DNA of 24,542 bases from a virus, in IMG/VR virus record IMGVR_UViG_3300037508_000541, positions 1 to 24,542 of that record; one strand, written 5' to 3'. The position numbers and the translations under genes are program-made. The notes under the pieces were generated by a model. The model worked only from the letters and a program-made list of their open reading frames with translations. It was not told the DNA's origin and ran no database searches. This document shows, piece by piece, positions 1-8,204 of this stretch. The first letter of the stretch is position 1. Every line of letters starts with the position of its first letter.

Positions 1-839
1 CTACCGAGCAGCGTGCCACCCCAGTCCTGCATCGAGATCACGGTCATGCGCCTGCCGTCAGAGTCGACGGGGCAGTTGGCGTAGGCGCCGTCCGAGGTCT
101 GGTCGTAGTTGGCATCGCTCGTCTCGGCGTTCTCGGGGGTGTGCCCGAACGGGTTCGCTGCGTTGTAACACGGGAACCCGACGTACACGCCCTGGCCGAG
201 AATGAGCACGCCATCCTGCTCCATCCGACCGAACCCGCATCCGTGGACCGCGCAGTTCACGTCGTCGATTGTGTCGCGGTACAGGATCTCGCCAGATGCC
301 TTGCAGGCGATGTCGGGGGTGGCGTTGCCGGTACAAGTGACGGCGACCGACCCATCGCCATCGGCGTCCCACAGGTACGCCACCTCGTAGAGCCCGTCCT
401 CGTCTGCGTCGGAGCTGGAGCCACCGCCGCCGCCACCGAGCTCGTATCCTCCGTAGATCCGCAGATACGAGATGTTCGTCCCGGATTCCGGCGTCGTGAT
501 CGTCAGCACGTACCAGCCACGGGTCGTGTTGAAGCTGCCGTTCTGCCGGTCGGTGTCGAGCGTGCCGGTGTGTGCGGTACACGTCGCCGCTGCGTAGGTC
601 GGCGTCTCGCAGGCGTAGAGCGTGCCCACGAATGCCGAGCCTCGCTCGAATCCGACCATGCCTTTCGGGAACGCTTCCCCGATGACGTAGTTTCCGGCGG
701 CCATCGTCGAGTTGAGCGCGACGACGTAACCCGCCGAGCTTTTCTTGCCAATCGTCCGGCCAATCCCGACCGATTGCGCTTGTGCCATAGCCGGCCATGC
801 CACGAGCGCAGCCGCCATGAACGCGAGGAATCTGATCAT
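1..839 (-). CDS. Exported cysteine-rich protein with Asp-rich loops, 3' end beyond window
   Basis: Function unknown. The frame is open from ATG at 839 to the left edge (279 codons seen, no stop). Residues 1-19 form a textbook Sec signal peptide: Arg at 3, a hydrophobic core, then AMA before Q20. The mature part starts with a beta-rich domain (about 22-133), then a Gly6 linker (135-140) and two Asp-rich motifs, DADEDG (144-149) and DADGDG (158-163), resembling calcium-binding loops. Eight Cys are visible (77, 87, 169, 179, 196, 201, 224, 256), which suits an oxidising compartment. The start overlaps the stop of the upstream ejection-type gene by 4 bases (ATGA). The signal peptide, Gly linker and DxDxDG order is shared with the spike-like gene at 6516-8204. 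It may be a tail-associated or secreted adhesin or enzyme; the role is inference, the export signal is directly visible. Confidence 0.8.
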   Translation of the reverse strand, partial: MIRFLAFMAAALVAWPAMAQAQSVGIGRTIGKKSSAGYVVALNSTMAAGNYVIGEAFPKGMVGFERGSAFVGTLYACETPTYAAATCTAHTGTLDTDRQNGSFNTTRGWYVLTITTPESGTNISYLRIYGGYELGGGGGGSSSDADEDGLYEVAYLWDADGDGSVAVTCTGNATPDIACKASGEILYRDTIDDVNCAVHGCGFGRMEQDGVLILGQGVYVGFPCYNAANPFGHTPENAETSDANYDQTSDGAYANCPVDSDGRRMTVISMQDWGGTLLG

Positions 840-2935
840 TTCGTTACCCCCCTGTCTCTCTCTGATCCTCGCCGAGCAACAGCCCGCGCGGTTTCTCTCG
901 CGCTCGATCGCGCGACAAGTTGTTGCCATTGAACCTGCCACGCGGCCTTCGTTGCTTCTGTCGGCATCTCCAGAAGAACGCGCAAAAACTCAGGCTGCTC
1001 GATTGCAGTCCTGACGATTTTTTGCCACTCGAGCTCTCGGGCGTTCTGCTTTCCTGCGAGCTTCATTGAGTTTTCGACGGCTGCCGCGACAGGGTTCGTC
1101 GCATTTCTCGCAAGCCCGAACAGGAACGCCGCCGGGCTTACGCCGGAACCCGTGCGGTACGCCTCCGCGGCGACGCCAGGGCTTCCTCGCGTATGAAGAC
1201 GAGACAGGTCAATCAGCTCCAGCGCCTGGTCGTACTGGTCGCCGAAGATGACTCGGTACATCTCTTCGTTCTGCCGCAGAATCTTGTCCGGCGTTCGCGT
1301 GGCAGTCGGACTGAATCCCTCTGCGAACAGATCCTCGGCGGCGAGTGCGCGCAGGTTCTCCATGCCTCCCGGGGACTGATCCGCGATACGGACCAGGCGC
1401 TGAGCCTCTTCGACGGGGTTTGTCCTGTTTCCCTTACGACCAGTCGCCTTGCGCATGACGGCAAACAGGTTTTTCGCCTGCCCGCCCTTATCCAGCGCGC
1501 GGATCACGGCGGAGTCGGAGTCGTAGAACTCTTTGTTCTCAACGGTCATCTGCCGAGCGCGAGCCCATGCGTCGCTCTTTCCGGTCGGGTCATTCGAGGC
1601 GAACTCGTCGATCTTCCGACCCATCATCTCGAGCATGTCGCCGGCCATCGAGGCCGCGTGCTGGTCGCCTGAAAGTCCCGTCCTGCGCGCATCCCGAACG
1701 ACGCCAAGCAGCACCGAGCGCAGCTCTTGGAAGCGGGAAAGGTCCATTGTCGTCATTTCGCCGCTGGCAAGCTGCGAGATTGCTGTCGGTACGTTCCCTC
1801 TCTTGAAGTAGGCGCCGCCCTGGATCTCCTTCGCTCGATTCACCATGTCGGCCGTGTTGAACCGCGGAAGATCGCCCCCCATTGCGACCTGCCACGCTTC
1901 GCGCTCGGCGATGTCGCGAACTTTCACACCTTCGTCGTATCTCTGGATAAACGTCCCGAAGTCCGGCTCTACGCTGGAAAGTTCTTCCCAGCGTCGACCA
2001 AGCTCGTCCGCGTTGTCTGCGTACTGCCGAGACGCCCGAGCCGCGTAGTCGACATCGGTCGTGGTGAGGTTTCGCTCCGCGTCCGTGAAGAACCGACCGC
2101 CGCGCCCGTTGTCGATGCCTTCCAGAATCTGCCGAGAGCTCGCACTCCACGGCATATTCGCGTTCCGGCTTTGGGTGATTCGCTGTCGCAGTTCGTCGAG
2201 CGTGGTCGTGACGTTCGGCTCTACGGCGTAATCTCCGAGACGCCGCTTGATCTCGCTAGACCCGCGAACCATGGCGCCACGGCTCAGCTCGTTCGCTCGA
2301 GCCATCGCAAGCGCCTCGGGCGTCATCTTGCGTACGGTGTCGATTGCGGCAGTGGCCCCTCGTCGAGCGGTCGTTCCGACCACACTCGCAGCCGGGTTCG
2401 CCATGCCTCCGAGGAGGATTCCGGCACCCATGGCGAGATTGGGGTATCCGGCCTCGTCAAGCTCATCCTGACCAAGGCCAGCAAGCCCTCCGGCAATCAG
2501 CTCTCCGGTAGCCGCAGCGCCACGGCTAAGTCCCATCGCGGGTGCGCTAGCGGCTGCCATCGGAGCGAACGGAGCCGCCACCGCTACGCCTCGGGTGAAG
2601 CTCTCAATGCCCCGCCCAAGCGAATCCGTGGGCGCGTATCCCACATCCTCTCCGACCCGCTCGCTGAGGTTCGCGTCGATGCCGCCCGGCGTGAACGCCA
2701 GACGGTCGAGGATGAACTGCGCCGCCGGGTCGATCATGTCCGCGACGCCACGGGCGAGCCCTCGGGCAGCGGTGCCGACTCGACTCGGCGCATTCGGGTC
2801 GTTTCCCGTCCCGCCGATGGGCGTCGCCATCTCGGATAGCGTCCGCTGGCGAGGCTGCTTCGCGCGCTGCTCCGCGTTGAACGCGGCAGCGTCCGGGCGG
2901 CCAATCACCTGCGAAGCGGTGCGCTCTCTGCCCAT
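836..2935 (-). CDS. Large internal virion / DNA ejection-type protein (699 aa)
   Basis: Probable capsid-internal protein delivered with DNA. No enzymatic motif is recognised. It is long, Ala/Gly/Arg-rich and largely helical in appearance. Small-residue hydrophobic segments lie at about residues 115-165 (Ala/Met/Gly-rich, including ELIAGGLAGLG) and 175-190 (MGAGILLGGMANP), which could insert into membranes. The rest consists of charged helices. The ATG directly follows the TAG of the upstream gene. The gene sits last in a block of four genes (836-5275) of similar composition after the tail genes, the usual position of ejection proteins in short-tailed phages. The C-terminus is Arg-rich. Assignment rests on position and composition only; it could be another structural protein. 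Confidence 0.6.
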   Translation of the reverse strand: MGRERTASQVIGRPDAAAFNAEQRAKQPRQRTLSEMATPIGGTGNDPNAPSRVGTAARGLARGVADMIDPAAQFILDRLAFTPGGIDANLSERVGEDVGYAPTDSLGRGIESFTRGVAVAAPFAPMAAASAPAMGLSRGAAATGELIAGGLAGLGQDELDEAGYPNLAMGAGILLGGMANPAASVVGTTARRGATAAIDTVRKMTPEALAMARANELSRGAMVRGSSEIKRRLGDYAVEPNVTTTLDELRQRITQSRNANMPWSASSRQILEGIDNGRGGRFFTDAERNLTTTDVDYAARASRQYADNADELGRRWEELSSVEPDFGTFIQRYDEGVKVRDIAEREAWQVAMGGDLPRFNTADMVNRAKEIQGGAYFKRGNVPTAISQLASGEMTTMDLSRFQELRSVLLGVVRDARRTGLSGDQHAASMAGDMLEMMGRKIDEFASNDPTGKSDAWARARQMTVENKEFYDSDSAVIRALDKGGQAKNLFAVMRKATGRKGNRTNPVEEAQRLVRIADQSPGGMENLRALAAEDLFAEGFSPTATRTPDKILRQNEEMYRVIFGDQYDQALELIDLSRLHTRGSPGVAAEAYRTGSGVSPAAFLFGLARNATNPVAAAVENSMKLAGKQNARELEWQKIVRTAIEQPEFLRVLLEMPTEATKAAWQVQWQQLVARSSARETARAVARRGSERDRGVTK

Positions 2936-4138
2936 CTAGTCGACATCCTCGAAGATCGGCTCGCCGTTTGCGTCCACGCGATCGGTCTTCCTCACGGTGA
3001 TGCCCTCGGAGTCGACGAACGTCTCGCCGGGAGACATCGACATCAGCTCGTCGTAGGTCGGAGTCGCCTGCGGCTGCGGCTGAGCCGCCCTCGGCGGAAC
3101 CGCATCGAGGCCAACGCCCTTCTGCTTGGCGTATCGCTCCAGGCTGCTCCTGATCTTCGAGTCAAACTCGTCGAGCTTCCGCTTGAACGTGATCGGGTCG
3201 TCGCCGTCGAATGCGCCAGTCCCCGCATTGGGCAGGAACTGCATCAGGCGGGCCGCCTCCGATTCGCTGATCGCGGCGCCCGAAAGCTGATTGAGGATCA
3301 TGCTTGCGTTCTCAAAGGCAGACGCTTTGAAGCTCGCGAAGTCCGCGATTTGGCGCTTCTCCGATTCGGACAACGGCATCCCGGCAGAAGCCCTCCACTG
3401 CAACGCCTGCGTGCCGATTCGAGTCCCGAACTCCTGAAACTCCGGCCGGAACGAAGAACGGATCGAATCGAGACGCGCAAGCGTGTCCTGCATGTCGATC
3501 TGCTTGCCTTCGATTTTCGCCAACGAAGGCCGAGAGACGCCCAACATGGCAGCGCCGCCAGTCCGCAGCACCGGGTTCCCGTTGGCGTCGATCTCGAACG
3601 ACATCCCGCCGCCGCTGATCCCAGGCTCGCCGACCGGCACCCACTGTCCGTTAACGAACTCCTCGCGCTGAACCATTCCGTTTCCGAGCTTGCGCTCTCG
3701 CTGAGTCGGGGCTTTGGGGCCAGCTTCCCGATACGCCTTGAGAGCAGCCGGCCCTTTCACGGGACCCGCCTCGAGCATGATCTGAAGCTCTTCCGGCTTC
3801 AGCTCCGACCCTTCGAGTGCGCGCCCCCATCGCTCTTGAGCCTCGCCCTGCGCCCTTGCGCCGATAATCTGGTTCTCGATCTCCATCGGCCCGCCGTACT
3901 GCTCCATCGAAGCCAGCGCCGCACGCGGGTTGCTCTGGATCATCTTCGCCCACTGCTCGCCCTGCGGACCCAGCGAACGCATCCGCTCCGCCGCCATCTG
4001 CGCGACGCTGTTCGTGTCCTTGTCGTTCTGGCGCGACTCAAGCAGCGAGCCGAGGCTGCCCCACGCGCGGTCCACGCGGTCCATATCGGGACCGGGCGGC
4101 ATGTAGATCGACATTCCGTAATTGAAAGGGAACGACAT
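2936..4138 (-). CDS. Internal virion-like protein (400 aa)
   Basis: Probable structural or ejection protein. The first about 140 residues are Met/Gln/Glu-rich helices. The centre (about 145-215) has NGMVQREEFVNGQW and a Gly-rich beta-like stretch. Residues about 270-330 contain helix-rich ENASMILNQLSGAAISESEA followed by DDPITFKRKLDEF, a pattern I associate with helical domains in phage internal virion proteins. The C-terminus has a Pro/Gln-rich linker and a small beta-like tail ending in acidic residues. The ATG at 4138 lies 3 bases after the previous stop. It belongs to the ejection-type block 836-5275. No catalytic motif, signal peptide or clear membrane helix is seen. Confidence 0.6.
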   Translation of the reverse strand: MSFPFNYGMSIYMPPGPDMDRVDRAWGSLGSLLESRQNDKDTNSVAQMAAERMRSLGPQGEQWAKMIQSNPRAALASMEQYGGPMEIENQIIGARAQGEAQERWGRALEGSELKPEELQIMLEAGPVKGPAALKAYREAGPKAPTQRERKLGNGMVQREEFVNGQWVPVGEPGISGGGMSFEIDANGNPVLRTGGAAMLGVSRPSLAKIEGKQIDMQDTLARLDSIRSSFRPEFQEFGTRIGTQALQWRASAGMPLSESEKRQIADFASFKASAFENASMILNQLSGAAISESEAARLMQFLPNAGTGAFDGDDPITFKRKLDEFDSKIRSSLERYAKQKGVGLDAVPPRAAQPQPQATPTYDELMSMSPGETFVDSEGITVRKTDRVDANGEPIFEDVD

Positions 4139-4141
4139 GGC

Positions 4142-4897
4142 CTAGAACCCCTGCAATCTGCCAAACGGGGTCATCCCGTAGATGGCGCCAGCTTTATCGA
4201 GCAGACCCGACTTCGGAGCCTCGGGCGTCGCCGTCGAAAGCGCCGTCCCGAGAAATCCCAGCCACGGGTTGTTGTAGTCCTGACCCGAAAGCCACTTCTG
4301 GTAGCCCTCCTGGTTCTGTTCGCCTTCCATGCCGCGCTGGTAGTCGCCCATGCCGAGCACCTGATTCAGCATGCCGGCTTGGTTCTGCTGGTTGGCGATC
4401 GAGCCCGAGACGCCCATGCCGATCCGGTCGAGCGAGGCGTTTCGATCGTTGTAGACGAGCTCGCCGAGCACGCTGCCGATGCCCGTGCCAAAGCGCGCCG
4501 TCGCATCCGCAGCCATGCGCGGGAAGGCGCCCGACGTGCCCCACGTGTTGCCGTAGGTGTCGCCGATCTGCGCGAGCTGATCCTGAAAGGCCAGCGTCGC
4601 CGGGTCGATGACGGACGACTGGTAATAGTCCCGCACCGCCTGACCGTCGCCGGGGCCTGCGAGTAACTGCGACAGACCGGCCTGGATCTGCGGGTCCTGA
4701 TACATCAGGGAGCCCGCACCCTCGAGCGCGGACTGGATGTTCTGGTTCGATCCCGGGGTGATGGCGCCCTGATAGACCTCGGCACCTTGCCCCAGCTCGC
4801 TTTCGAGCTTCTTGGAAAGGTTGCGCGTGAGGCGGGCAAGATTCTTGTTTTGAATCCCGCCGCCCGCGTCGCCGAATAGAGTGTCCGTTAGACCCAT
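4142..4897 (-). CDS. Internal virion-like protein (251 aa)
   Basis: Function not recognised; probably a virion-internal or ejection component. It is rich in Gly, Gln, Asn and Met, with a basic N-terminal helix (NLARLTRNLSKKLESELG, about 19-36). A mid region contains repeated small-residue helices, including RMAADATARFGTGIGSVLGE (about 127-146). A Gln/Asn/Gly-rich stretch follows, then a C-terminus with aromatic residues (NNPWLGFLG). Such composition is common in small ejection proteins. It lies 3 bases after the upstream Gly-rich gene's stop and 3 bases before the next ATG, so the three are probably translated together. Confidence 0.55.
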   Translation of the reverse strand: MGLTDTLFGDAGGGIQNKNLARLTRNLSKKLESELGQGAEVYQGAITPGSNQNIQSALEGAGSLMYQDPQIQAGLSQLLAGPGDGQAVRDYYQSSVIDPATLAFQDQLAQIGDTYGNTWGTSGAFPRMAADATARFGTGIGSVLGELVYNDRNASLDRIGMGVSGSIANQQNQAGMLNQVLGMGDYQRGMEGEQNQEGYQKWLSGQDYNNPWLGFLGTALSTATPEAPKSGLLDKAGAIYGMTPFGRLQGF

Positions 4898-4900
4898 GAC

Positions 4901-5275
4901 CTACCCCCTCCGCGTCGCGATCGTTGCGAGGAGTTGAGACAGGCCCATCTGCCCCGGGTTCAGGTTCGGCCCGACCTGCGACGTGTTCAGGTGCGGCATC
5001 AGCGGCATCGTGGGGCCGCGGAACGTCGCCGACAGGCGCCGCATGGCATCGCCCTTGCCGCTGAGCAGCGCCCCGAGTCCGCCCATCGCGGCGCCCTGCG
5101 TCTGACCGCTCGGGCCTCCGCCCATGCCGCCCGCGCCGCCGCCGTACATGGACTGGAATTGCTGCCAGAGGCTGCCGCCGCCCGCAGCCGCACCGGCGCC
5201 AGCCGCGCCCGCCGTAAGGCCACCAGCACTACCCGCCGCCATGCTTCCAACTGCGCCAATCAGGGGGATTGCCAT
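4901..5275 (-). CDS. Small Gly/Ala-rich virion-like protein (124 aa)
   Basis: Function unknown; likely a small internal virion or ejection protein. Residues 1-34 are almost entirely Ala, Gly, Ile, Leu and Ser, a hydrophobic glycine-zipper-like segment without a charged n-region, so I do not read it as a signal peptide. Residues 35-65 are Gly/Gln/Met-rich and the rest is a short basic and polar tail with TMPLMPHLN. The ATG at 5275 has an upstream GAGAGGTGAG SD-like stretch and follows the previous stop by 3 bases. It is the first of the four-gene ejection-type block. Membrane insertion during infection is plausible but not shown. Confidence 0.55.
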   Translation of the reverse strand: MAIPLIGAVGSMAAGSAGGLTAGAAGAGAAAGGGSLWQQFQSMYGGGAGGMGGGPSGQTQGAAMGGLGALLSGKGDAMRRLSATFRGPTMPLMPHLNTSQVGPNLNPGQMGLSQLLATIATRRG

Positions 5276-5278
5276 TTC

Positions 5279-6553
5279 TCACCTCTCCACGATCGTGTAA
5301 GTGCCGGCCAGCGTGTTGGCCGAAGCGGAACCCACCGCCACCGCCATGATGCAGCTGTTCGGATAGATGCGGATTCCGGGCGCCGGGATGTTGACCGTCG
5401 TGCCGATGTTCGCGGCCGTGATCGGGATCGTGACGAGCGGCCGGTAGAGCATCAGGGCGAACGTCCCCGACGTGAACGTCGTGCCCGAGTTGAACGAGCT
5501 GATCTCTCGGATGCCCCGGTCGCCCGCCGCGAGCTGGAACGGCATGAACGTCCCGATGACCGGAGTCGCGGGCGACTGCCAGCCGACGAGCGCAGAGAAC
5601 GTCCCCGTGTTCGGGCTGTTGTTCTCGCTGTCTCGGTAGGTGATGGTCGTCGTCGCAACCGCCGCCGCGTTGCCGAGAGCCGAGAGGGCCAGGATCGCCG
5701 CCTGCACGCCCTCGCCGTCGGTCGTGCCGTTGATGTCGCGGGCAGGGCCTACGCCGCCGCCCATCGCAATCGCCTGCGCGCCGGCCGCGACCGCGAGGCC
5801 GCTGTTGTACCAGAGCACGTCGATAAGCTGGACCGTCTCCGCAATCGCGCCCTGAAGCTCGACGCTCGTCAGGTAGAGATTGCCCGAGGCCGGGTCCTGA
5901 AGCAGATGCGCGCCCGTCTGGGCAGCGCCGGCCGGATCGGCTGCGTTCGTCGCCACCGAGCAGTCCGTGTCCCAGCCGTTGACGCCCGGAGCGCCCGGCA
6001 CCGCAGCGCCCGGGAAGCCCGCGTCCTTCTGGTACATGTACCAGTAGCCCGCCGAATCCTTCGCGGTGGCCGCCTTCTGGAACGGGTAGACGCGGCCGTT
6101 GTAGCCCGAGTCGGTGAGCGGCTGCACCCGCGCGATGCCCGATGCCGTGTAGAGCGTCCACTTCGAGCCGTCGTAGGCCATCGACTCACCCGGCGCGAGC
6201 GAAGCCGAGTAGATGGTCCGGTTCGCCGCCGACCGATCGACCTGCACCGTGACGACGTTCGCCGTGGTCGTGCTCGTGTTCCGCGCGGAGAGCTGCGTCA
6301 CGAGCCGCCAGTTCGACGCAGACGGGGCCGCGACAGCCGTCGTCGTCGTCGCCGACGAGATCTGCCCGACCGACGTACCGGGCGTCGTGAGCGCCGTGGC
6401 GGTCCGGTTGGCCCACTTGATCTGGTAGTCGACCGGAGCCGTCGTCGTCGTGACGATCTCGAGCGCATCGGTCGAGCCTTCCAGCTCGATCGCCCCGGCG
6501 ATCCCAGCCCAGAGGCTAGAAACCAGCGTAAGCAGCAGCAGCGATTTCCGCAT
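5279..6553 (-). CDS. Virion-like beta protein with Sec signal peptide (424 aa)
   Basis: Probable beta-rich phage structural or surface protein with an export signal. Residues 1-21 are a clear signal peptide: MRKS n-region, Leu-rich core, then AGA before IELEG. The ATG at 6553 is chosen over GTG at 6562 because GGAGG lies 8 bases before ATG and overlaps the GTG. The mature N-terminus is Thr/Ala-rich, then comes a domain with YNGRVYPF and YWYMYQKDAG (about 154-185). The C-terminal about 200 residues carry LIDVLWYNSGLA, PARDINGTTDGEGVQAAI and FQLAAGDRGIREI, a pattern I associate with beta-sandwich proteins of uncharacterised phage virions. Its first 38 bases overlap the spike gene. Only two Cys are present. 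Whether it is secreted or built into virions is unresolved. Confidence 0.7.
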   Translation of the reverse strand: MRKSLLLLTLVSSLWAGIAGAIELEGSTDALEIVTTTTAPVDYQIKWANRTATALTTPGTSVGQISSATTTTAVAAPSASNWRLVTQLSARNTSTTTANVVTVQVDRSAANRTIYSASLAPGESMAYDGSKWTLYTASGIARVQPLTDSGYNGRVYPFQKAATAKDSAGYWYMYQKDAGFPGAAVPGAPGVNGWDTDCSVATNAADPAGAAQTGAHLLQDPASGNLYLTSVELQGAIAETVQLIDVLWYNSGLAVAAGAQAIAMGGGVGPARDINGTTDGEGVQAAILALSALGNAAAVATTTITYRDSENNSPNTGTFSALVGWQSPATPVIGTFMPFQLAAGDRGIREISSFNSGTTFTSGTFALMLYRPLVTIPITAANIGTTVNIPAPGIRIYPNSCIMAVAVGSASANTLAGTYTIVER

Positions 6554-8204
6554 AGCCTGCACCTCCTACGCCCACGAGCGTGCTCTCGTCGATGTCCGCG
6601 CCCGTCAAGGCGTTCGCAAAGTCCCACGAGCCGAGCGGGCCGGTGATGCCCGTTCCGTAGCAGCCGGTCGAGGTCGCCGTGATGCCGGAGCCCGCTCCGT
6701 TGCAATGGGCCACCTCGCCGTCGTCGATCGCCATCACGCGAAGTGCGCCGCCGCCGGACGTGGTTCGAGTCACCACCATGTCATCCTGCGTCGCGTTCCA
6801 CTGAACGTCGTTTGCCGTCCAGTAGACATCAGACGTTCGGGTGCCATGTGGGTTGTTGAGCTCGATTTCGCAGCGGCGGGTGTCCTGAGCGCCGATGCCA
6901 GTCCCGTCCGAACTCGACTCGAAGCTGTTTCCGATGAGGTGCAGCGTTCCCGCGCGGCTCCAGTCGATGCACACATGCGAGCTGACGGTCAACGGCTGAA
7001 ACCGCGAGTGCGAGATCGTGACCGTTCGGTAATTGCCCAGGTTCGTCGACGAATCGAAGTTGATGTACTTGCCGTTCGGTTCGTCCCACTCGAACGTCAG
7101 CCGCTCGAGCTTCATGGGGATCGTGATTCCGTCGATCTCGATCCCGGTCTGCCCCGACGCGCCGCTGCTCATGTAGAAGCCGTCGATGCCGATCTCTCCG
7201 CGTCGGAAATCGAGGCCGCCAATCGTTGCAAGCGGGTTTGAGCAGCTGAGGTTATAGATGAAGTTGTCGACTGCCTGCGTAGAGTCCTGGATCAGACAGG
7301 TCTGCACGTTTTCCATGCGAATGTCGCGGAACACGTTGAACGCCGTATCAGACGACGCACCGTTGCCGATGAGGATGCCCGCCCCACCCGAAACCGTGCC
7401 GTCCTCAATGGTCACGTTCTCGACGAAGCCATTTTTCGTGATGACCGCCGCGTAGCCGACCTCGATGCCGTACTTCGGGTCATTCGTGGCTGCCTCGTCC
7501 ATGTCGATGCAGATATTTCGGATCGCCCAGCCAATCGAGCCGGCCACCCGAACCACCGTATTCTCGAAGGTGTTGTCTCCGGTGAACGTGGCGCCGCACG
7601 TCTGCGTTCCGAGGCTGTTCTCGAATCCAGCAGGACCGATGCCTTCAACGGCGACCGAATACTGGAAATCGGTCGTCAACGAGCCGCCGATCTCAAACGA
7701 CTGCGCGTAGACGCCAGGAGCCACTACGATCCGGCATCCCGTGTTCGCCGTGTTGCCCTTCTTGCAGTGGTTCGAGTCAAGCGCCTCCTGTACCGTGTCG
7801 TAGTCGCGCGGAACCTCGATCGAGAGGAGGTCGACGAAGTTCTCCGTCCCGTCCGTATCCCGCACGCCGTCGCCGTCCACGTCGTAGTAGTAAGCGTCCT
7901 CGGTCGCGGCGTAGCGGAAGTCGGAGCCCGATCCTTGAAGTAGGGCGGTCGCTGAGCCTCCGCCACCTCCCGCACTCATGCAGGTTTCGACTCCGGCATC
8001 ATCCTTCGAGCACCATTCACCGGGTGCGCCTGATTTCGGGTACAAAACGACCTTGCCCGCCGCCGGAGTAGCGGGAGCAGCGCCCTCCGTACCGAGGACC
8101 GGGCCGACTAAGGTCGGATTCGTCAAAGTCCACCCGTTCGCGTCGATCTGGGCCATCGCAGACGACGGCAGCATCACTAGCGCAGCCACGAGTGCGAATC
8201 TCAT
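6516..8204 (-). CDS. Tailspike-like beta-helix protein with Sec signal peptide (562 aa)
   Basis: Probable receptor-binding or glycan-acting beta-helix protein. Residues 1-18 form a signal peptide (hydrophobic core, AMA, then Q19). Residues 20-78 hold ATPAAGKVVLYPKS and CSKDDAGVETC, a motif type common near the N-terminus of phage tail fibres. A Gly5 linker (79-83) and an Asp-rich loop DVDGDGVRDTDG (108-119) follow. A pectate-lyase-like right-handed beta-helix probably spans about 130-500, opening with DYDTVQEAL and CRIVVAPGVYAQ and continuing with repeated short I/V/N-rich rungs. Twelve Cys are present, several closely paired (65/75, 147/157). No catalytic residues can be assigned by eye. ATG overlaps the preceding stop (ATGA); the 3' end overlaps the next gene by 38 bases. 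The signal peptide is unusual for a tailspike. Confidence 0.75.
   Translation of the reverse strand: MRFALVAALVMLPSSAMAQIDANGWTLTNPTLVGPVLGTEGAAPATPAAGKVVLYPKSGAPGEWCSKDDAGVETCMSAGGGGGSATALLQGSGSDFRYAATEDAYYYDVDGDGVRDTDGTENFVDLLSIEVPRDYDTVQEALDSNHCKKGNTANTGCRIVVAPGVYAQSFEIGGSLTTDFQYSVAVEGIGPAGFENSLGTQTCGATFTGDNTFENTVVRVAGSIGWAIRNICIDMDEAATNDPKYGIEVGYAAVITKNGFVENVTIEDGTVSGGAGILIGNGASSDTAFNVFRDIRMENVQTCLIQDSTQAVDNFIYNLSCSNPLATIGGLDFRRGEIGIDGFYMSSGASGQTGIEIDGITIPMKLERLTFEWDEPNGKYINFDSSTNLGNYRTVTISHSRFQPLTVSSHVCIDWSRAGTLHLIGNSFESSSDGTGIGAQDTRRCEIELNNPHGTRTSDVYWTANDVQWNATQDDMVVTRTTSGGGALRVMAIDDGEVAHCNGAGSGITATSTGCYGTGITGPLGSWDFANALTGADIDESTLVGVGGAGYAEIAAAAYAGF

Noticed and set aside
58-798. Minus-strand 246-codon frame at the left edge
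   Set aside because: Arg/His-rich and patternless; it is a different frame of the gene starting at 839, which has a signal peptide, beta-like regularity and an ATGA junction.
4901-5275. Possible signal peptide on the 124-residue Gly/Ala-rich protein
   Set aside because: It lacks a basic n-region and a clear cleavage site; the hydrophobic part extends past 30 residues and looks like a glycine-zipper segment.
4934-6646. Long plus-strand open frame (570 codons), and similar ones at 3350-4666, 8731-10227, 13166-14818, 14487-15650 and 17596-18813
   Set aside because: They run antisense to well-supported minus-strand genes. They are Arg/His-rich with no domain pattern, the usual result of GC-rich third positions on the opposite strand.
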